Assembly: GCF_964355755.1 (NCBI RefSeq)
Contig: NC_092674.1
Coordinates: 19,239,001-19,303,000 of the forward strand
Direction: 5' to 3'
Source: Antedon mediterranea
Taxonomy: Eukaryota > Echinodermata > Crinoidea > Comatulida > Antedonidae
DNA: 64,000 nucleotides
In this document: positions 22,733 through 32,700 of the stretch, piece by piece
Numbering within the stretch: position 1 is the stretch's first letter
How the letters are laid out: each line of letters opens with the position of its first letter
The notes under the pieces: model-generated
Database searches by the model: none
Told to the model about the DNA's origin: nothing
What the model saw: the letters and a program-made list of their open reading frames with translations, nothing else
Position numbers and translations under genes: made by a program

Positions 22733-23602
22733 TTAGGCGTACAATACGACTATGTTTTCGCTGGGATCCTCACTCAAATCGAACCTGGCTCTGAAATCTT
22801 CTGTTAGGTCGGTGGACATCGGCGCCACTCCAGATATCGGCCTGTCTCTCGCCATCTGTTCCATTTGCCAATCTTCCAATCGACGGTTGGTCCGTTTCAA
22901 CATCCTCGTGTAATCCTTGTACATAGCAGTCTGCAACGTTATCCGCAAAGCGGCGTCGACGACTTTCGGAAACGACTCGCAGACGATCGTGTACAGAGAA
23001 GGGACGCAATTTTCTCGTTCTCTCTCCCTCAAGCTATTCAACAGGAAAAGTTCGACATCTTTGATCCTGCATTTGTAATAGTTGTTTCCGTCCAGTTTGC
23101 ACTTGAAATTTATCGTCTTACGGTACGGTAAATCGTGGTCTTTCAGGAAATTGGCAAAATCTTCGACGGCTTCCAACGGCCTGCACGATCCTTTGTACAC
23201 GAATCGTACCCTGTTTCCTCGTTCCCAGTTTTTCATCAGAAGCTCCAACATCGGATCGGTCAGCAGTCGGGTGGCCGACACTCTCGTGCGAACGTACGAG
23301 AGCAACGGCTCTTCGTCGTTGGCGGGGACGACGTCCCAGTTGTAATTGCCGGACTCCATAACCGGGCGGTAATTCGTTCCATCGTACTGATGTACTGAAC
23401 GGAAAGTTTTCTCAAAGTCTGTCAGTCGCTGCTCTCGTAAACTAGCTGCTTCAGATCTTCTCAACATGTTTGACAAAAGAATGTTACGATGTTTGCCCAC
23501 AAGAGTATTAAACGATACTTCAAAACGTGTAAACCTGACAGTTTCCGTCAAAACAACATTGGCGGTTATATATTGCATATGTTTCGTGAAAGATGACATC
23601 AT
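22733..23602 (-). CDS. Unassigned 289-aa protein, virus-like cluster
   Basis: An intact ORF from tandem ATGs at about 23597-23602. It is predominantly hydrophilic with no signal peptide or membrane span. The middle third has a lysine- and cysteine-containing segment (FKCKLDGNNYYKCRI) and a charged run (RERERENC). The C-terminal part is predicted mainly helical and acidic at the very end. It is divergently transcribed from the nuclease gene, with which it shares a 390-bp upstream region. I do not recognise the family. Length, composition and intactness support it being a real gene. Confidence 0.6.
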   Translation of the reverse strand: MMSSFTKHMQYITANVVLTETVRFTRFEVSFNTLVGKHRNILLSNMLRRSEAASLREQRLTDFEKTFRSVHQYDGTNYRPVMESGNYNWDVVPANDEEPLLSYVRTRVSATRLLTDPMLELLMKNWERGNRVRFVYKGSCRPLEAVEDFANFLKDHDLPYRKTINFKCKLDGNNYYKCRIKDVELFLLNSLRERERENCVPSLYTIVCESFPKVVDAALRITLQTAMYKDYTRMLKRTNRRLEDWQMEQMARDRPISGVAPMSTDLTEDFRARFDLSEDPSENIVVLYA

Positions 23603-23990
23603 GGTTGACGAATTGTAATGTCGTAGAATGTGGTTTCATTGGTTAAGAGTGATTGATGAGGAGGATGACATCGTCGTTGACAAACGATTGTCAGTCTCAA
23701 CGAGCTTTCGTTGGGACGACGTTTCGCCGACGATGACGTCGTAGGCGACGACGTTTCGCCGACGATGACGTCGTAGGCGACGACGCTGCTGTCACCTTTA
23801 ACTAAGGTTTTTTTTTGTTTTTTTTGTAGATTTTGCTTTTTCTTGGTTTGTTTTGTGTTTTGTTTTTAGTTTTTTTCGTTTTTTGTTTGTTTTTTGTTTA
23901 TTCAGTCAGTTTCGTTGTTATTATATATGTCAGTGGTTTGGTCAGGTTGTGGAAATACTGTAAACAGCTAGTAAACCGTTTCTGAAAGTC
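23603..23990. promoter_or_regulatory. Bidirectional upstream region with 32-bp repeats and CRE-like cores
   Basis: Between the divergent 289-aa gene and the nuclease gene. A 32-bp unit is repeated exactly twice at 23715-23746 and 23747-23778, with a third partial copy to 23785. Each unit contains TGACGTCG, close to the CRE/ATF core TGACGTCA, and the surrounding 'gacgacg/cgtcgtc' words form nested inverted repeats. Two more 'gaggatgacatc' words occur at about 23660. A long T-rich tract follows at 23806-23900. Candidate promoter or enhancer shared by the two genes. Confidence 0.5.
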
Positions 23991-25493
23991 ATGGGAATAA
24001 AAGGGAAATTTGCAGACCTAATAGATGTGAATGCGAGGTCTGACCGATCTTTCACCGAAAACTGTCAGGATGTTTCGATTGCAATGATAGACGCGACGCA
24101 GACATTTCATCGTATCGTCACACGTCCGATCGGGAAGAGAGTGGAGGATGCGTTTCCAGACATCGAGGCGTGCATCGAAGAATCGGTCGTTTTGGGAGAG
24201 ATCGAAGAAAAATATTGGCGAGACGGTAAGGGCAAAGACGTCGTCAACGCGTACCAGCGCTTCAGCGTCCAGGACGTGATCTTTGCGTTTTTGGACGACG
24301 TGCTGGGCTACGTAGATCAGGTCGTTTGTTCTCAGAAGAAAACGCAGCCGGAAAACCCTTTGACCGCCGTCATCTTATTTGTTGATGGCGCTGCTCCGTT
24401 TGCTAAGATTGCCGAGTTGAAACGCAGAAAAGAGAAGAGGGGCAACACAGTCCTTACCAGCGTCCGCAAATTCAGCAAGTTAGACAAAGAAACCGAGGCG
24501 AAAGCAGCACTGAAAGGAACGACTGTCTGCAGAGACGAACGCGGAAACTACTTAGGCCTCGTCGAATCTTTCATCAGTTCGAGAGAGCACAGGGCGAGCG
24601 TGTTAAGCGGTCTTCCGTCGACGTTCCGGCATAAAGACGGCAGATACGCAAGAGATTATGCGGTGTACATGTTCACAGGCGCAGGTCTGAAAATCGACAG
24701 TTTCGGGCGGGATTGGTGTAGGCTGTTCCCTCCCGAACGCCCTTCGAATTGGTGCACCGATTTCGAAAGTTTTCTGCCCGAGCGGAACGTTTACTCGGAG
24801 GCGGACATACTCTTCGGAGTCGTGCACGACATCGTTCGATTCCGTACGAATGTGCCTTCTTCCAACATCCTCGTGGAGACGTGCGACAGCGACTGTTTGA
24901 TCACCCTCACGGCGATGCAATCCGACGCTCTGCTGGTTCGTAAACGAAACGAAGTGTCGTACCGGATAGGCGGATGGTCCAGGTCGACGCTGGAAAGCCC
25001 TTCCGTTTGCCTCAACTTTTTGATAGCAGCCTCCTTCCTCGGTTCCGACTACCACGGGCACGTGCACGGCGTCGGACCGACGATTCAGAAGAGGATGTTC
25101 GTGGACAGGTACACGTTCCCGTTCGTGGACTTGGTCAACGTCAGGGGAACGACGACGATCACGTCCGTCAAAGATGTGCAAGACGAAGCGATCGCCGAGT
25201 GGCACGCCGAACTTGCGAAGTACGACGATCTTTTCTGTTTTCGATTCGGAGATTCCATCGTGCCTTTCAGATACAAAGAAGAGAACAACCAAGTGTATGC
25301 CGAAAATTTGATCGCCATGGCTTCCAAGAGTTGGATCGCAAGGGTGACCAAAAACGTCGCTGACAAAACCATGCTGGATCGACTGATTCGACAGAATTTC
25401 TTTTTCCTCGAGTACATGACAATCACTCGATCTCGAATTGACGACCGCTTGAGAGATTTTCCGCAACTCCGTCGCAAATACGGATTCGACTGA
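23991..25493 (+). CDS. FEN1/XPG-superfamily 5' nuclease, virus-like cluster
   Basis: A 500-aa intact ORF. It starts MGIKG, the family-typical N-terminus whose free amino end contributes to the active site. All seven metal-binding acidic positions of the family can be matched: D34 (MIDATQ), D132 (FVDGAAP), E270 and D272 (SEAD), D299 and D301 (CDSDCL), D353 (FLGSDY). A basic helix follows D132 (AKIAELKRRKEKR), and an H2TH-like GVGP motif follows D353. It should cleave flapped or 5'-ended DNA or RNA with Mg2+. The D132-E270 spacing is about twice that of cellular FEN1, and no PCNA-binding tail is obvious, so it is not simply a host FEN1 copy. Possible roles include replication, recombination or mRNA turnover; sequence alone does not choose. 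The minus-strand ORFs here are shadows. Confidence 0.8.
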   Translation: MGIKGKFADLIDVNARSDRSFTENCQDVSIAMIDATQTFHRIVTRPIGKRVEDAFPDIEACIEESVVLGEIEEKYWRDGKGKDVVNAYQRFSVQDVIFAFLDDVLGYVDQVVCSQKKTQPENPLTAVILFVDGAAPFAKIAELKRRKEKRGNTVLTSVRKFSKLDKETEAKAALKGTTVCRDERGNYLGLVESFISSREHRASVLSGLPSTFRHKDGRYARDYAVYMFTGAGLKIDSFGRDWCRLFPPERPSNWCTDFESFLPERNVYSEADILFGVVHDIVRFRTNVPSSNILVETCDSDCLITLTAMQSDALLVRKRNEVSYRIGGWSRSTLESPSVCLNFLIAASFLGSDYHGHVHGVGPTIQKRMFVDRYTFPFVDLVNVRGTTTITSVKDVQDEAIAEWHAELAKYDDLFCFRFGDSIVPFRYKEENNQVYAENLIAMASKSWIARVTKNVADKTMLDRLIRQNFFFLEYMTITRSRIDDRLRDFPQLRRKYGFD

Positions 25494-25752
25494 GGTGAAA
25501 ACCAAAAAAAAAAAAAAAATTCAAAAAAATTACCAAACGCTGTACGTTCAAAATAATAAATAATAGTGATAGATTAAAAAAAAAAAACAAATACGTTGAT
25601 TGACTTGGCTTTTTTTTTTTTTTTTTTTTTATTATTCATTAGCATCACATTTATTTGTCAATAATTTTTTATAACAAACAAAAACATTTGTAACTAAAAA
25701 AAAAAAAAAGAAAAGAAGAAAAGAGAATAGCAAAATAGGGGGGGGGGGGGAA
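25494..25752. other. Intergenic gap rich in A and T homopolymers
   Basis: Between the nuclease and the 406-aa gene. It has A(15), A(12), T(23) and A(13) runs, AATAAA-like motifs after the nuclease stop, and a G(12) run just before the next ATG. Likely holds the poly(A) site of one gene and the promoter of the next. Homopolymer lengths should be treated as uncertain. Confidence 0.5.
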
Positions 25753-26973
25753 ATGGATCTATTGAATAAGGGTCAAGGAGGGAACAGTCATCGACGACGG
25801 ATGGTGTTCCAACTGAGAGACTCCTGCTTTGCAGAAGTAGACGAAATGTCGAGGGACGTTTGTCCGCCAAAGAGGGAAGGAGATTACGAAGTGAAGACGT
25901 CCGTGCACGCCGATTGTCGCCTGTCTAGAGCGCAATTCCCCATCGAAGTTGACGCCGGACCGAGCCTGTGGAGATTCGACAGGGTGTCCGTCAAGTTGAA
26001 CGCCGGAGCGATGTCTACGTCGTCTTTGTACGGGTGGAGGTTGATGGTGCTCGACAAAAAGACGAGGTCTATGACGCCTGCCTTCTGCAGAAAAGTGCCT
26101 ATCACCTGGTCCGGTGTGGCCGACGTAACTCGACGGAGCGTCACCGACGAAGAGAGCGTCGAGAAAAATGTGAGGACCGCGTGGAAAGACGACTACCACG
26201 GAGCGTTGACGAGCCAGACGAGATGCGACGAAGCCGCTCCCGTCTTGATGAGCGAAAGAAAGAGTCACAACGTTATGTCTTTTTTCGGCTCGCCGCTTGC
26301 GAAGCATCTGTCGGAGCGCGATTTTCGTGTGTCTGTAGACGACTTTGACAGCGTCGACCATAAAGCTCGTGCTTTGCTTATGCCCAAGCGACAAGATAAC
26401 TTGGATGACTGCATGAAGTACATGAAAGACCGCGGTTACGGCGACAAAGAGATCACGATGGCGCACTTCGAGAACGTGATCCACGCCGCCCTTAGGTCGT
26501 GCGGTCCGTCGTTGATGTTGATGACCGACAAAAAGCACTTTGACGAAGACGATTTCAAGAGCACGAAAAGCGACTACCTCGTGCCTTTTCCTATAGTGCA
26601 GTCGTTGGTGGACGTGACAAAAAGTTTACATTCGCAGTCCAATTACGTTCTGATGAACGGCAAGAATCTTGTGCTGGAGCTCGACAGGTTCGTCGACTCC
26701 GACGACCGTAAGGTGGTAGGCTCCGTTGAACTTGTCATGGAATACGTATCGGATCCCTGCATGCCCGTAGATCGTCCGTGGAGCGTCGACCAGACTATAG
26801 AAAGCGATCTTTTGAAAGTCGACAAGACGGTGAACGATGTATTTGCCGAAGGCCGTCACCTCGGATTGGAGACGGAAAGCGATTACCGAAAGGACGGAGA
26901 TGAAGACGACGACGACGGCGGCGGCAGCGACTTTCGTCGGGGTTCTCGTGGTTGCTTAAAACAAGAATTCTAA
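25753..26973 (+). CDS. Unassigned 406-aa protein truncated into the 63-bp repeat, virus-like cluster
   Basis: The ORF begins at ATG 25753. It is hydrophilic, without signal peptide or membrane span, and near the C-terminus has an acidic run (DGDEDDDDGGGSD). The last six codons (CLKQEF) and the TAA stop come from the first unit of the downstream 63-bp tandem repeat, which starts at 26954. The natural C-terminus has therefore probably been lost or replaced at the right boundary of the cluster. GC-rich codon use ends exactly there. No recognised domain. The same strand and spacing as the nuclease suggest co-ordinate expression, but a separate promoter is likely given the 260-bp gap. Confidence 0.6.
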   Translation: MDLLNKGQGGNSHRRRMVFQLRDSCFAEVDEMSRDVCPPKREGDYEVKTSVHADCRLSRAQFPIEVDAGPSLWRFDRVSVKLNAGAMSTSSLYGWRLMVLDKKTRSMTPAFCRKVPITWSGVADVTRRSVTDEESVEKNVRTAWKDDYHGALTSQTRCDEAAPVLMSERKSHNVMSFFGSPLAKHLSERDFRVSVDDFDSVDHKARALLMPKRQDNLDDCMKYMKDRGYGDKEITMAHFENVIHAALRSCGPSLMLMTDKKHFDEDDFKSTKSDYLVPFPIVQSLVDVTKSLHSQSNYVLMNGKNLVLELDRFVDSDDRKVVGSVELVMEYVSDPCMPVDRPWSVDQTIESDLLKVDKTVNDVFAEGRHLGLETESDYRKDGDEDDDDGGGSDFRRGSRGCLKQEF

Positions 26974-28030
26974 AAAATACAAACCGGAATACTCTTACTT
27001 ATTTTAAGAAAAATATTGCTTGAAACAAGAATTCTACAAATAAAAATCGGAATATTCTTACTTATTTTAAGAAATATGTTGCTTGAAACAAGAATTCAAA
27101 AAATACAAATCGGAATATTCTTACTTATTTTAAGAAAAATATTGCTTGAAACAAGAATTCAAAAAATACAAATCGGAATATTCTTACTTATTTTAAGAAA
27201 AATATTGCTTGAAACAAGAATTCAAAAAATACAAATCGGAATATTCTTACTTATTTTAAGAAAGATATTGCTTGAAACAAGAATATTAAAATTAAAAATC
27301 GGAATATTCTTACTTATTTTAAGAAAAATATTGCTTGAAACAAGAATTCTACAAATAAAAATCGGAATATTCTTACTTATTTTAAGAAATATTTTGCTTG
27401 AAACAAGAATTCAAAAAATACAAATCGGAATATTCTTACTTATTTTAAGAAAAATATTGCTTGAAACAAGAATTCAAAAAATACAAATCGGAATATTCTT
27501 ACTTATTTTAAGAAAAATATTGCTTGAAACAAGAATTCAAAAAATACAAATCGGAATATTCTTACTTATTTTAAGAAAAATATTGCTTGAAACAAGAATT
27601 CAAAAAATAAAAATCGGAATATTCTTACTTATTTTAAGAAATATCTTGCTTGAAACAAGAATTCAAAAAAATACAAATCGGAATATTCTTACTTATTTTA
27701 AGAAATATATTGCTTGAAACAAGAATTCTATAAAATACAAATCGGAATATTCTTACTTATTTTAAGAAATTTCTTGCTTGAAACAAGAATTAAAAAAAAT
27801 ACAAATCGGAATATTCTTACTTATTTTAAGAAATATATTGCTTGAAACAAGAATTCTATAAAATACAAATCGGAATATTCTTACTTATTTTAAGAAATAT
27901 ATTGCTTGAAACAAGAATTCAAAAAAATACAAATCGGAATATTCTTACTTATTTTAAGAAAAATATTGCTTGAAACAAGAATTCTATTTTAAAAAATTGA
28001 TAAATTGTTACTTATTTTAAGGCAGATACT
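26954..28030 (+). repeat. 63-bp tandem repeat, about 17 copies
   Basis: Each unit begins 'gcttgaaacaagaattc' and ends 'cttattttaagaaaaatatt'. Units differ by a few substitutions and 1-2 bp indels. Each contains two short inverted repeats: CTTG-AAA-CAAG and TTCTTA-(7 nt)-TAAGAA. Because 63 is a multiple of three, it produces a spurious 233-codon ORF at 27016-27717. The repeat begins inside the 3' end of the 406-aa ORF. Units grow less regular after 27968, and variants on 'ttcttggtaagaat' continue to about 28260. Confidence 0.95.
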
Positions 28031-28821
28031 GCTTAAAACAAAAATGAAAAAAGCAATTAAATTCTTGGTAAGAATATTGTTCTTAAAGTATTATTTCTTG
28101 GTAAGAATAATTTTCTTGATAAGAATTTTACGATTCTTGGTAAGCCAAAAAGTATTGAAATACGGACAAGTCAAAATTTACTTGTTTCAAGAAATATTTT
28201 GCTTGAAACAAGTTTTTTTTTTCTTAAAACAAGAATCAGAATTTTGCTGTGTAAGAAAAGCTTATCATTTAAACTAAAAAAATATATCACATCCAAGTAT
28301 AAATTTTTTTTATAATTATTATGTATCTCATAAAATGTAACAAGAAGACGAACAGTTCTTAATTTAAAATTATTTTATTTATTTAGTTTTACCCATGTAA
28401 TGTAAATTATATATTTTTCTGTGTTGTTTTAATTTCATCTTTGTTTAGGCATGTCTGCAACAAGCTTTTTGCTTTTATTTACCATGCCTCCTTTAATTTA
28501 ATTAACCCTTCTTACCTCCATTTTGTATACTGTTTTAATTTGAGGAAAATAAATTTTGCTTTGAATTTTGATCTTTTATTTGAAAAAAAAAAATGGAGCT
28601 GTACAATACAAAATAAGACTAAGATCATAAGACTTCCAGATAACAAAAACTAGCTTTGAATAAAGATAACAAGAAAGTAAGAGACCAAAAGTATGGACTA
28701 TGTGATGGTGCAGGACGCATTTTTGTTATGTATTGCTGAATGAGGTTTAACAAAAAATAAATGTAGGCCGCCTTTAACAGACTATTTTTCAGACCAAGCA
28801 ATGTATATTTGTATTTGTTGT
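28031..28821. other. Degenerate repeat tail and AT-rich host DNA
   Basis: The first ~230 bp contain diverged 'cttgnaaacaag' and 'ttcttggtaagaa' words related to the 63-bp repeat. The rest is AT-rich with no exon or RNA gene that I can support. Confidence 0.5.
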
Positions 28822-28953
28822 TAAGCCGATTTTCCACTAGGCAATTTTTTTCGGGCGAATCGAAAGCGAAACGAGAGATTTTGAAGATGGAAACATGAAT
28901 ACGCATGCATATAAGCTGGTGCTTTCAATTCGCGCAAATGGAAAATCGGCTTT
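28822..28953. repeat. MITE-like palindromic element, copy 1
   Basis: The ends are inverted copies of each other (ttaagccgattttcca at the left; tggaaaatcggcttta at the right), with subterminal 'gcgaatcgaaagc' against 'gctttcaattcgcgc'. The same termini bound a related element at 29988-30154. At ~130 bp with no coding capacity it fits a miniature inverted-repeat element. Confidence 0.7.
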
Positions 28954-29751
28954 AGGGCTGTAACGGGAGCTGTTATTGCATATCAAGTCTTTCCATTACA
29001 TAGCACACACAATGAAAAATGTTATACTGATTTGTGTAGCTTTAATCTCTAACGTCGGGCGCGCGTCATTGTTAGGGGTAACTGAATTTTCACCAGTTCA
29101 CTCATTAGAACAGAACATGTGTCAATTGGCCAGACCAATTTCTTTCAAAACTTTATTTACCGTAAATAAAAGATCAAAAATAGCAAAAATAAATTTAACA
29201 TGCGAAATATTTTATGCTATTAAGGCTACTATTATAAGTAATAATATTATAGATATATAAAGATTATAGTAATCATTTTCAGAAATAATTATAAAGTCAG
29301 CTTTTATAAAGTTAAATGTTCACATTAATTTAATCATTAAACCCTTTTTGTTTTAAATTTAGTTATAGTATGTTGTAGAAAATGTGTTAATAATGCCCCG
29401 CGTAAACTGCCTTGTATTTTATTGCATTGTAAAAATCTTATAATGTTGATCATGACCAATGGTTCCTTTGAGTATTTCAGAAATTACATTACATTACCTT
29501 GAGATATTTTTTTAAAAAGTAATTATAATTAAAATAAGTAATGCTAATAATTTATTTATTTCTATATAACAAAAACGTTGATAATCATATGACACGTAAC
29601 TACACTTTCAAATACTAGATCTACGTTGCTAAGGTACTTGATTTGGAATTTAATTTCCATTTATTTTCACTATCTCGGTGATAGGTGGACGTCATTTACT
29701 ACGTTTGCAGCTCTCCGCTTCCATTTTTTGTCATGCCATTCTTCTAAATGT
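28954..29751. other. 3' flank of the short C-type lectin gene
   Basis: AT-rich. A minus-strand AATAAA lies at 29660-29665, about 90 nt past the lectin stop codon, and is a likely poly(A) signal. Plus-strand ORF 28976-29260 begins with a hydrophobic stretch, but its composition otherwise matches translated AT-rich DNA and nothing else supports it. Confidence 0.45.
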
Positions 29752-32700
29752 TTAGTGGCGTACTGGCAAGAAATAAAATAATATAAATACTAAAACCACT
29801 ACAGTATAAATCATACAATGCTTCATTTTTTGTGTATAGGAATCATTCTAGATTGATGCTTTGTTTTGTTCGTAAACATCTCAATTTATATACATACATT
29901 TTCTTTTATAGAAAATATATTTATAGATAATGTAACCTTCGCTTTAATATTGTCTTACATCTCTCATTATTTTTAAGTATGCTTCTAAAAGCCTATTTTC
30001 CACTATACATATTTGTTCATGCGAATCGAAAGCGTCAGCTTACAGTCATTCATAGAGGGAGAGGGATTTGGAAGATGGAAACACTAATACACATGCGTAT
30101 AAACTGACGCTTTCGATTGGCGTGAACAAATACGACTAGTGGAAAATCGGTTAAATTAGGGCTGGTGACGATAGCAAAATAGGCATACATGTTTCCAAAA
30201 TACGTAAAATTGAGGGCGCTGTGATTCGCCAAAACACGTGACTCATGTAAAAATACATAACATTGAGGGCGTTATGCTTCACCAAAATGAGTGACTAATG
30301 GAAAAAATATATAAAATTGCAATACATTGATTACATGCATTCATACTTTAATGCCCCATAAACTGCAGTACTTACGTTTTTCACACACATACGCTAGCTT
30401 TAGGTTACATTTTCGATCATTCCACTCCCCAGATTTATACATCATAACACAATCTTCGTCTCCTTTCCAATTATTTGGCTCATCCTTTGCATACTCTGAA
30501 AAAAATTAGATGAAGAAGTTTTTTTTAAATGATGAATGAGTTTATATATTATTTTTGCATTTACAAGTAATTCGAAATTGTTTCTGCTAGACTGGTCACA
30601 AATTAAGCGACACCAGCAATTAATTATTTAAACTAGACACCGATAGTTTACATATTTTCAGTTTTAGGCATTGTTTTAAGGTCATATTATGATGAATGTT
30701 CTGCATACTTATAAACTAGAAATTACAAATTGAAAGTGCGGCGAGCAGATCTATGGACATACAAATGTGCTGAAACAGATACCGTAGTTTAAGCGGCGGA
30801 TCCAGTCTTCTTCAAGATAGCGATGGAAGGGCGTGAAATCTACGCCAAACATAACATTGGAATTTCACATGTGAACTGAAAGACCCCCGGTGGTTTGAAA
30901 GAACTAGTGTACAACAGGAATTGATTTCAACCGCAGAGAGCGAAAGCCGTAATTTCGCCTTTGATCGCCTTAGGCCCATGTTTTATAGTAATACTATGAC
31001 CTTTCTTAACTGAGAAGCAACGAAGTGCTACGGGAGTTGAATTTGCTGTCCAGAACATAAATCGCTTTTTCGCAGTAAAAACTGTCAGTGCTTGAGTATT
31101 TATCGATGCTTCTAACTTTAAAACCAACACAACTCACGATGATCATGCGTTCATGGCATACATCATGTTGGAACTTCGAACAAGTTACATTTAAAAACAT
31201 ATCTTTTCAGATATTACGTACCGTATTTGTAACTTAGATGATAAAGATAAACCAAAAACAAATGATGATTTGCTTACTGGTATAAGTTGAGCGTTCATGT
31301 GTGACCCAGGCAAATCTTCCTTCTCTGTCTCTATGTAAACCAATCCATTTTTTGACGTTAGTAAGTTTATCGACAAAATGATTTTCAGCCGAATCTTCTA
31401 TCACAACAAGGTCAGCCCCGTAACCTTTACAATTAGCTCTAGCCGTTTCCCACTCAACATTTTTCTTAAAGTATTGGTAACAGTTTTGTCCATGTGTTAT
31501 CCAATTAGTTGGACAATCTATAAAATAAAATTATCTATATTTGACACATTTATATGTTTAGATTAAATCATCATTTTTGTTTACTTTCATTGCTATAGAA
31601 TGTTTTTTTGTTGTTGTTTTAACTCTGTTTTTTTCACAAAAGAATATTTCCCAAAAAGAGCGAAACATTCTTTCTCCTAAGATTGTAACAAATATCAATT
31701 TTGATTTTGAAATTGTTTCAGTATATCTGATTTGATGTAGTAAATGTTTCTGTTATTAACAGTTTGACAATCGGTTGATGAGACAGATTTTCCGATGCAC
31801 ATAATATATGACGTTACAGGAAATTCACCGCGACTGCTGAAAAGTGAGTGCGTTATTGTTCTAATATTACATAATACTTATAATATATTGGTAAAGTTGT
31901 TTTATAACTTTATAATTCAACGTTTATATATTGAGTAATCATCTGATAGTCAGGGCTTAAAAAACTAAATAGATAAACCAATGTTACAGACATAATTATA
32001 ACGTATTTTACCTATTTATTTAACACATTAGATTATCATGTGTGTGCATGTTATTCCATTCCCTAAGCTATATAAAATAAATTGTTGTTTAGATGTACTG
32101 TCTAGGAACAGTGTTAACTAGTAAAAATAAAATAAAATACAAAAAATGTGCCAAAAGAATAAAAGAGCAAGCCTGGTGTTTTGATTTTTAAGAAATTTAC
32201 AGAAAATATTATCCATTGTCTTTTGATTTAAAATACCTTCGTTATGTTTTGTCTCCAGAAGTGTTTCTAAGGTTTCTGAAATGAATAAAATACAATAAAT
32301 AATAATAATGATAATACATAAAACATACAACTACTTTGAACAAAACTATATAAGGAAAACCTATTTTTTAGTGGAAAATGTTACTAATTTATTTGACTTG
32401 AGATTATTACTTGGCTGTTGTACATTACTTTTTTTTCGGTTGGTCAGTGATTGTTCCTCATCGGTCAGTCTTTTTTTCGTGTGTCGGTCAGTGTTTGTTC
32501 GTTTATCGGTCAGTTTATTTGTGTGGTTGACTCGAATATAATAGAAACGCCAGTGCTCGTTAAGTAATTAAATCTTAAAGTCATAAGTTATTCGGTCCTT
32601 TTCATTATTTACAAAAAACTTACAAAAACCAAGGCCAACCTATGTGAAATAAATCACTGTAACTGAGCCGGTGGACCCAACCTGAATTCAGTTATAACAC

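Larger units (their letters stand above)
19455..26973. mobile_element. Putative endogenous large-DNA-virus fragment (7.5 kb gene cluster)
   Basis: About eight intronless ORFs, on both strands, are packed with gaps of roughly 20-400 bp. GC and CpG content are visibly much higher than in the flanks, and homopolymer A/T runs sit between genes, including the convergent 3' ends. Contents: a FEN1/XPG-type nuclease, a type II membrane protein, two further small membrane or signal-peptide proteins, and three larger unassigned proteins. There is no recognisable capsid, polymerase, integrase or transposase in the segment, so it is either partial or from a poorly known lineage. Gene density, opposing transcription units and absence of introns argue against host origin. 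Bacterial origin is unlikely because gene spacing is wide and ribosome-binding motifs are lacking. Family assignment is open. Confidence 0.65.

Noticed and set aside
24603-25505. 300-codon minus-strand ORF opposite the nuclease
   Set aside because: Shadow of GC-rich coding sequence; the plus strand carries the full nuclease motif set.
25759-26538. 259-codon minus-strand ORF opposite the 406-aa gene
   Set aside because: His/Arg-rich shadow of the plus-strand gene without a plausible start region or domain.
19455-26973. Naming a virus family for the cluster
   Set aside because: A FEN1/XPG-like nuclease occurs in several unrelated DNA virus groups and no hallmark capsid or polymerase gene is present.
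27016-27717. 233-codon ORF with a perfect 21-residue repeat
   Set aside because: It is only translation of the 63-bp tandem repeat; the period is a multiple of three so the frame stays open.
26954-28030. CRISPR-like regular repeats
   Set aside because: The whole unit repeats; there are no unique spacers, and the context is eukaryotic. The same applies to the 68-bp and 15-bp arrays.
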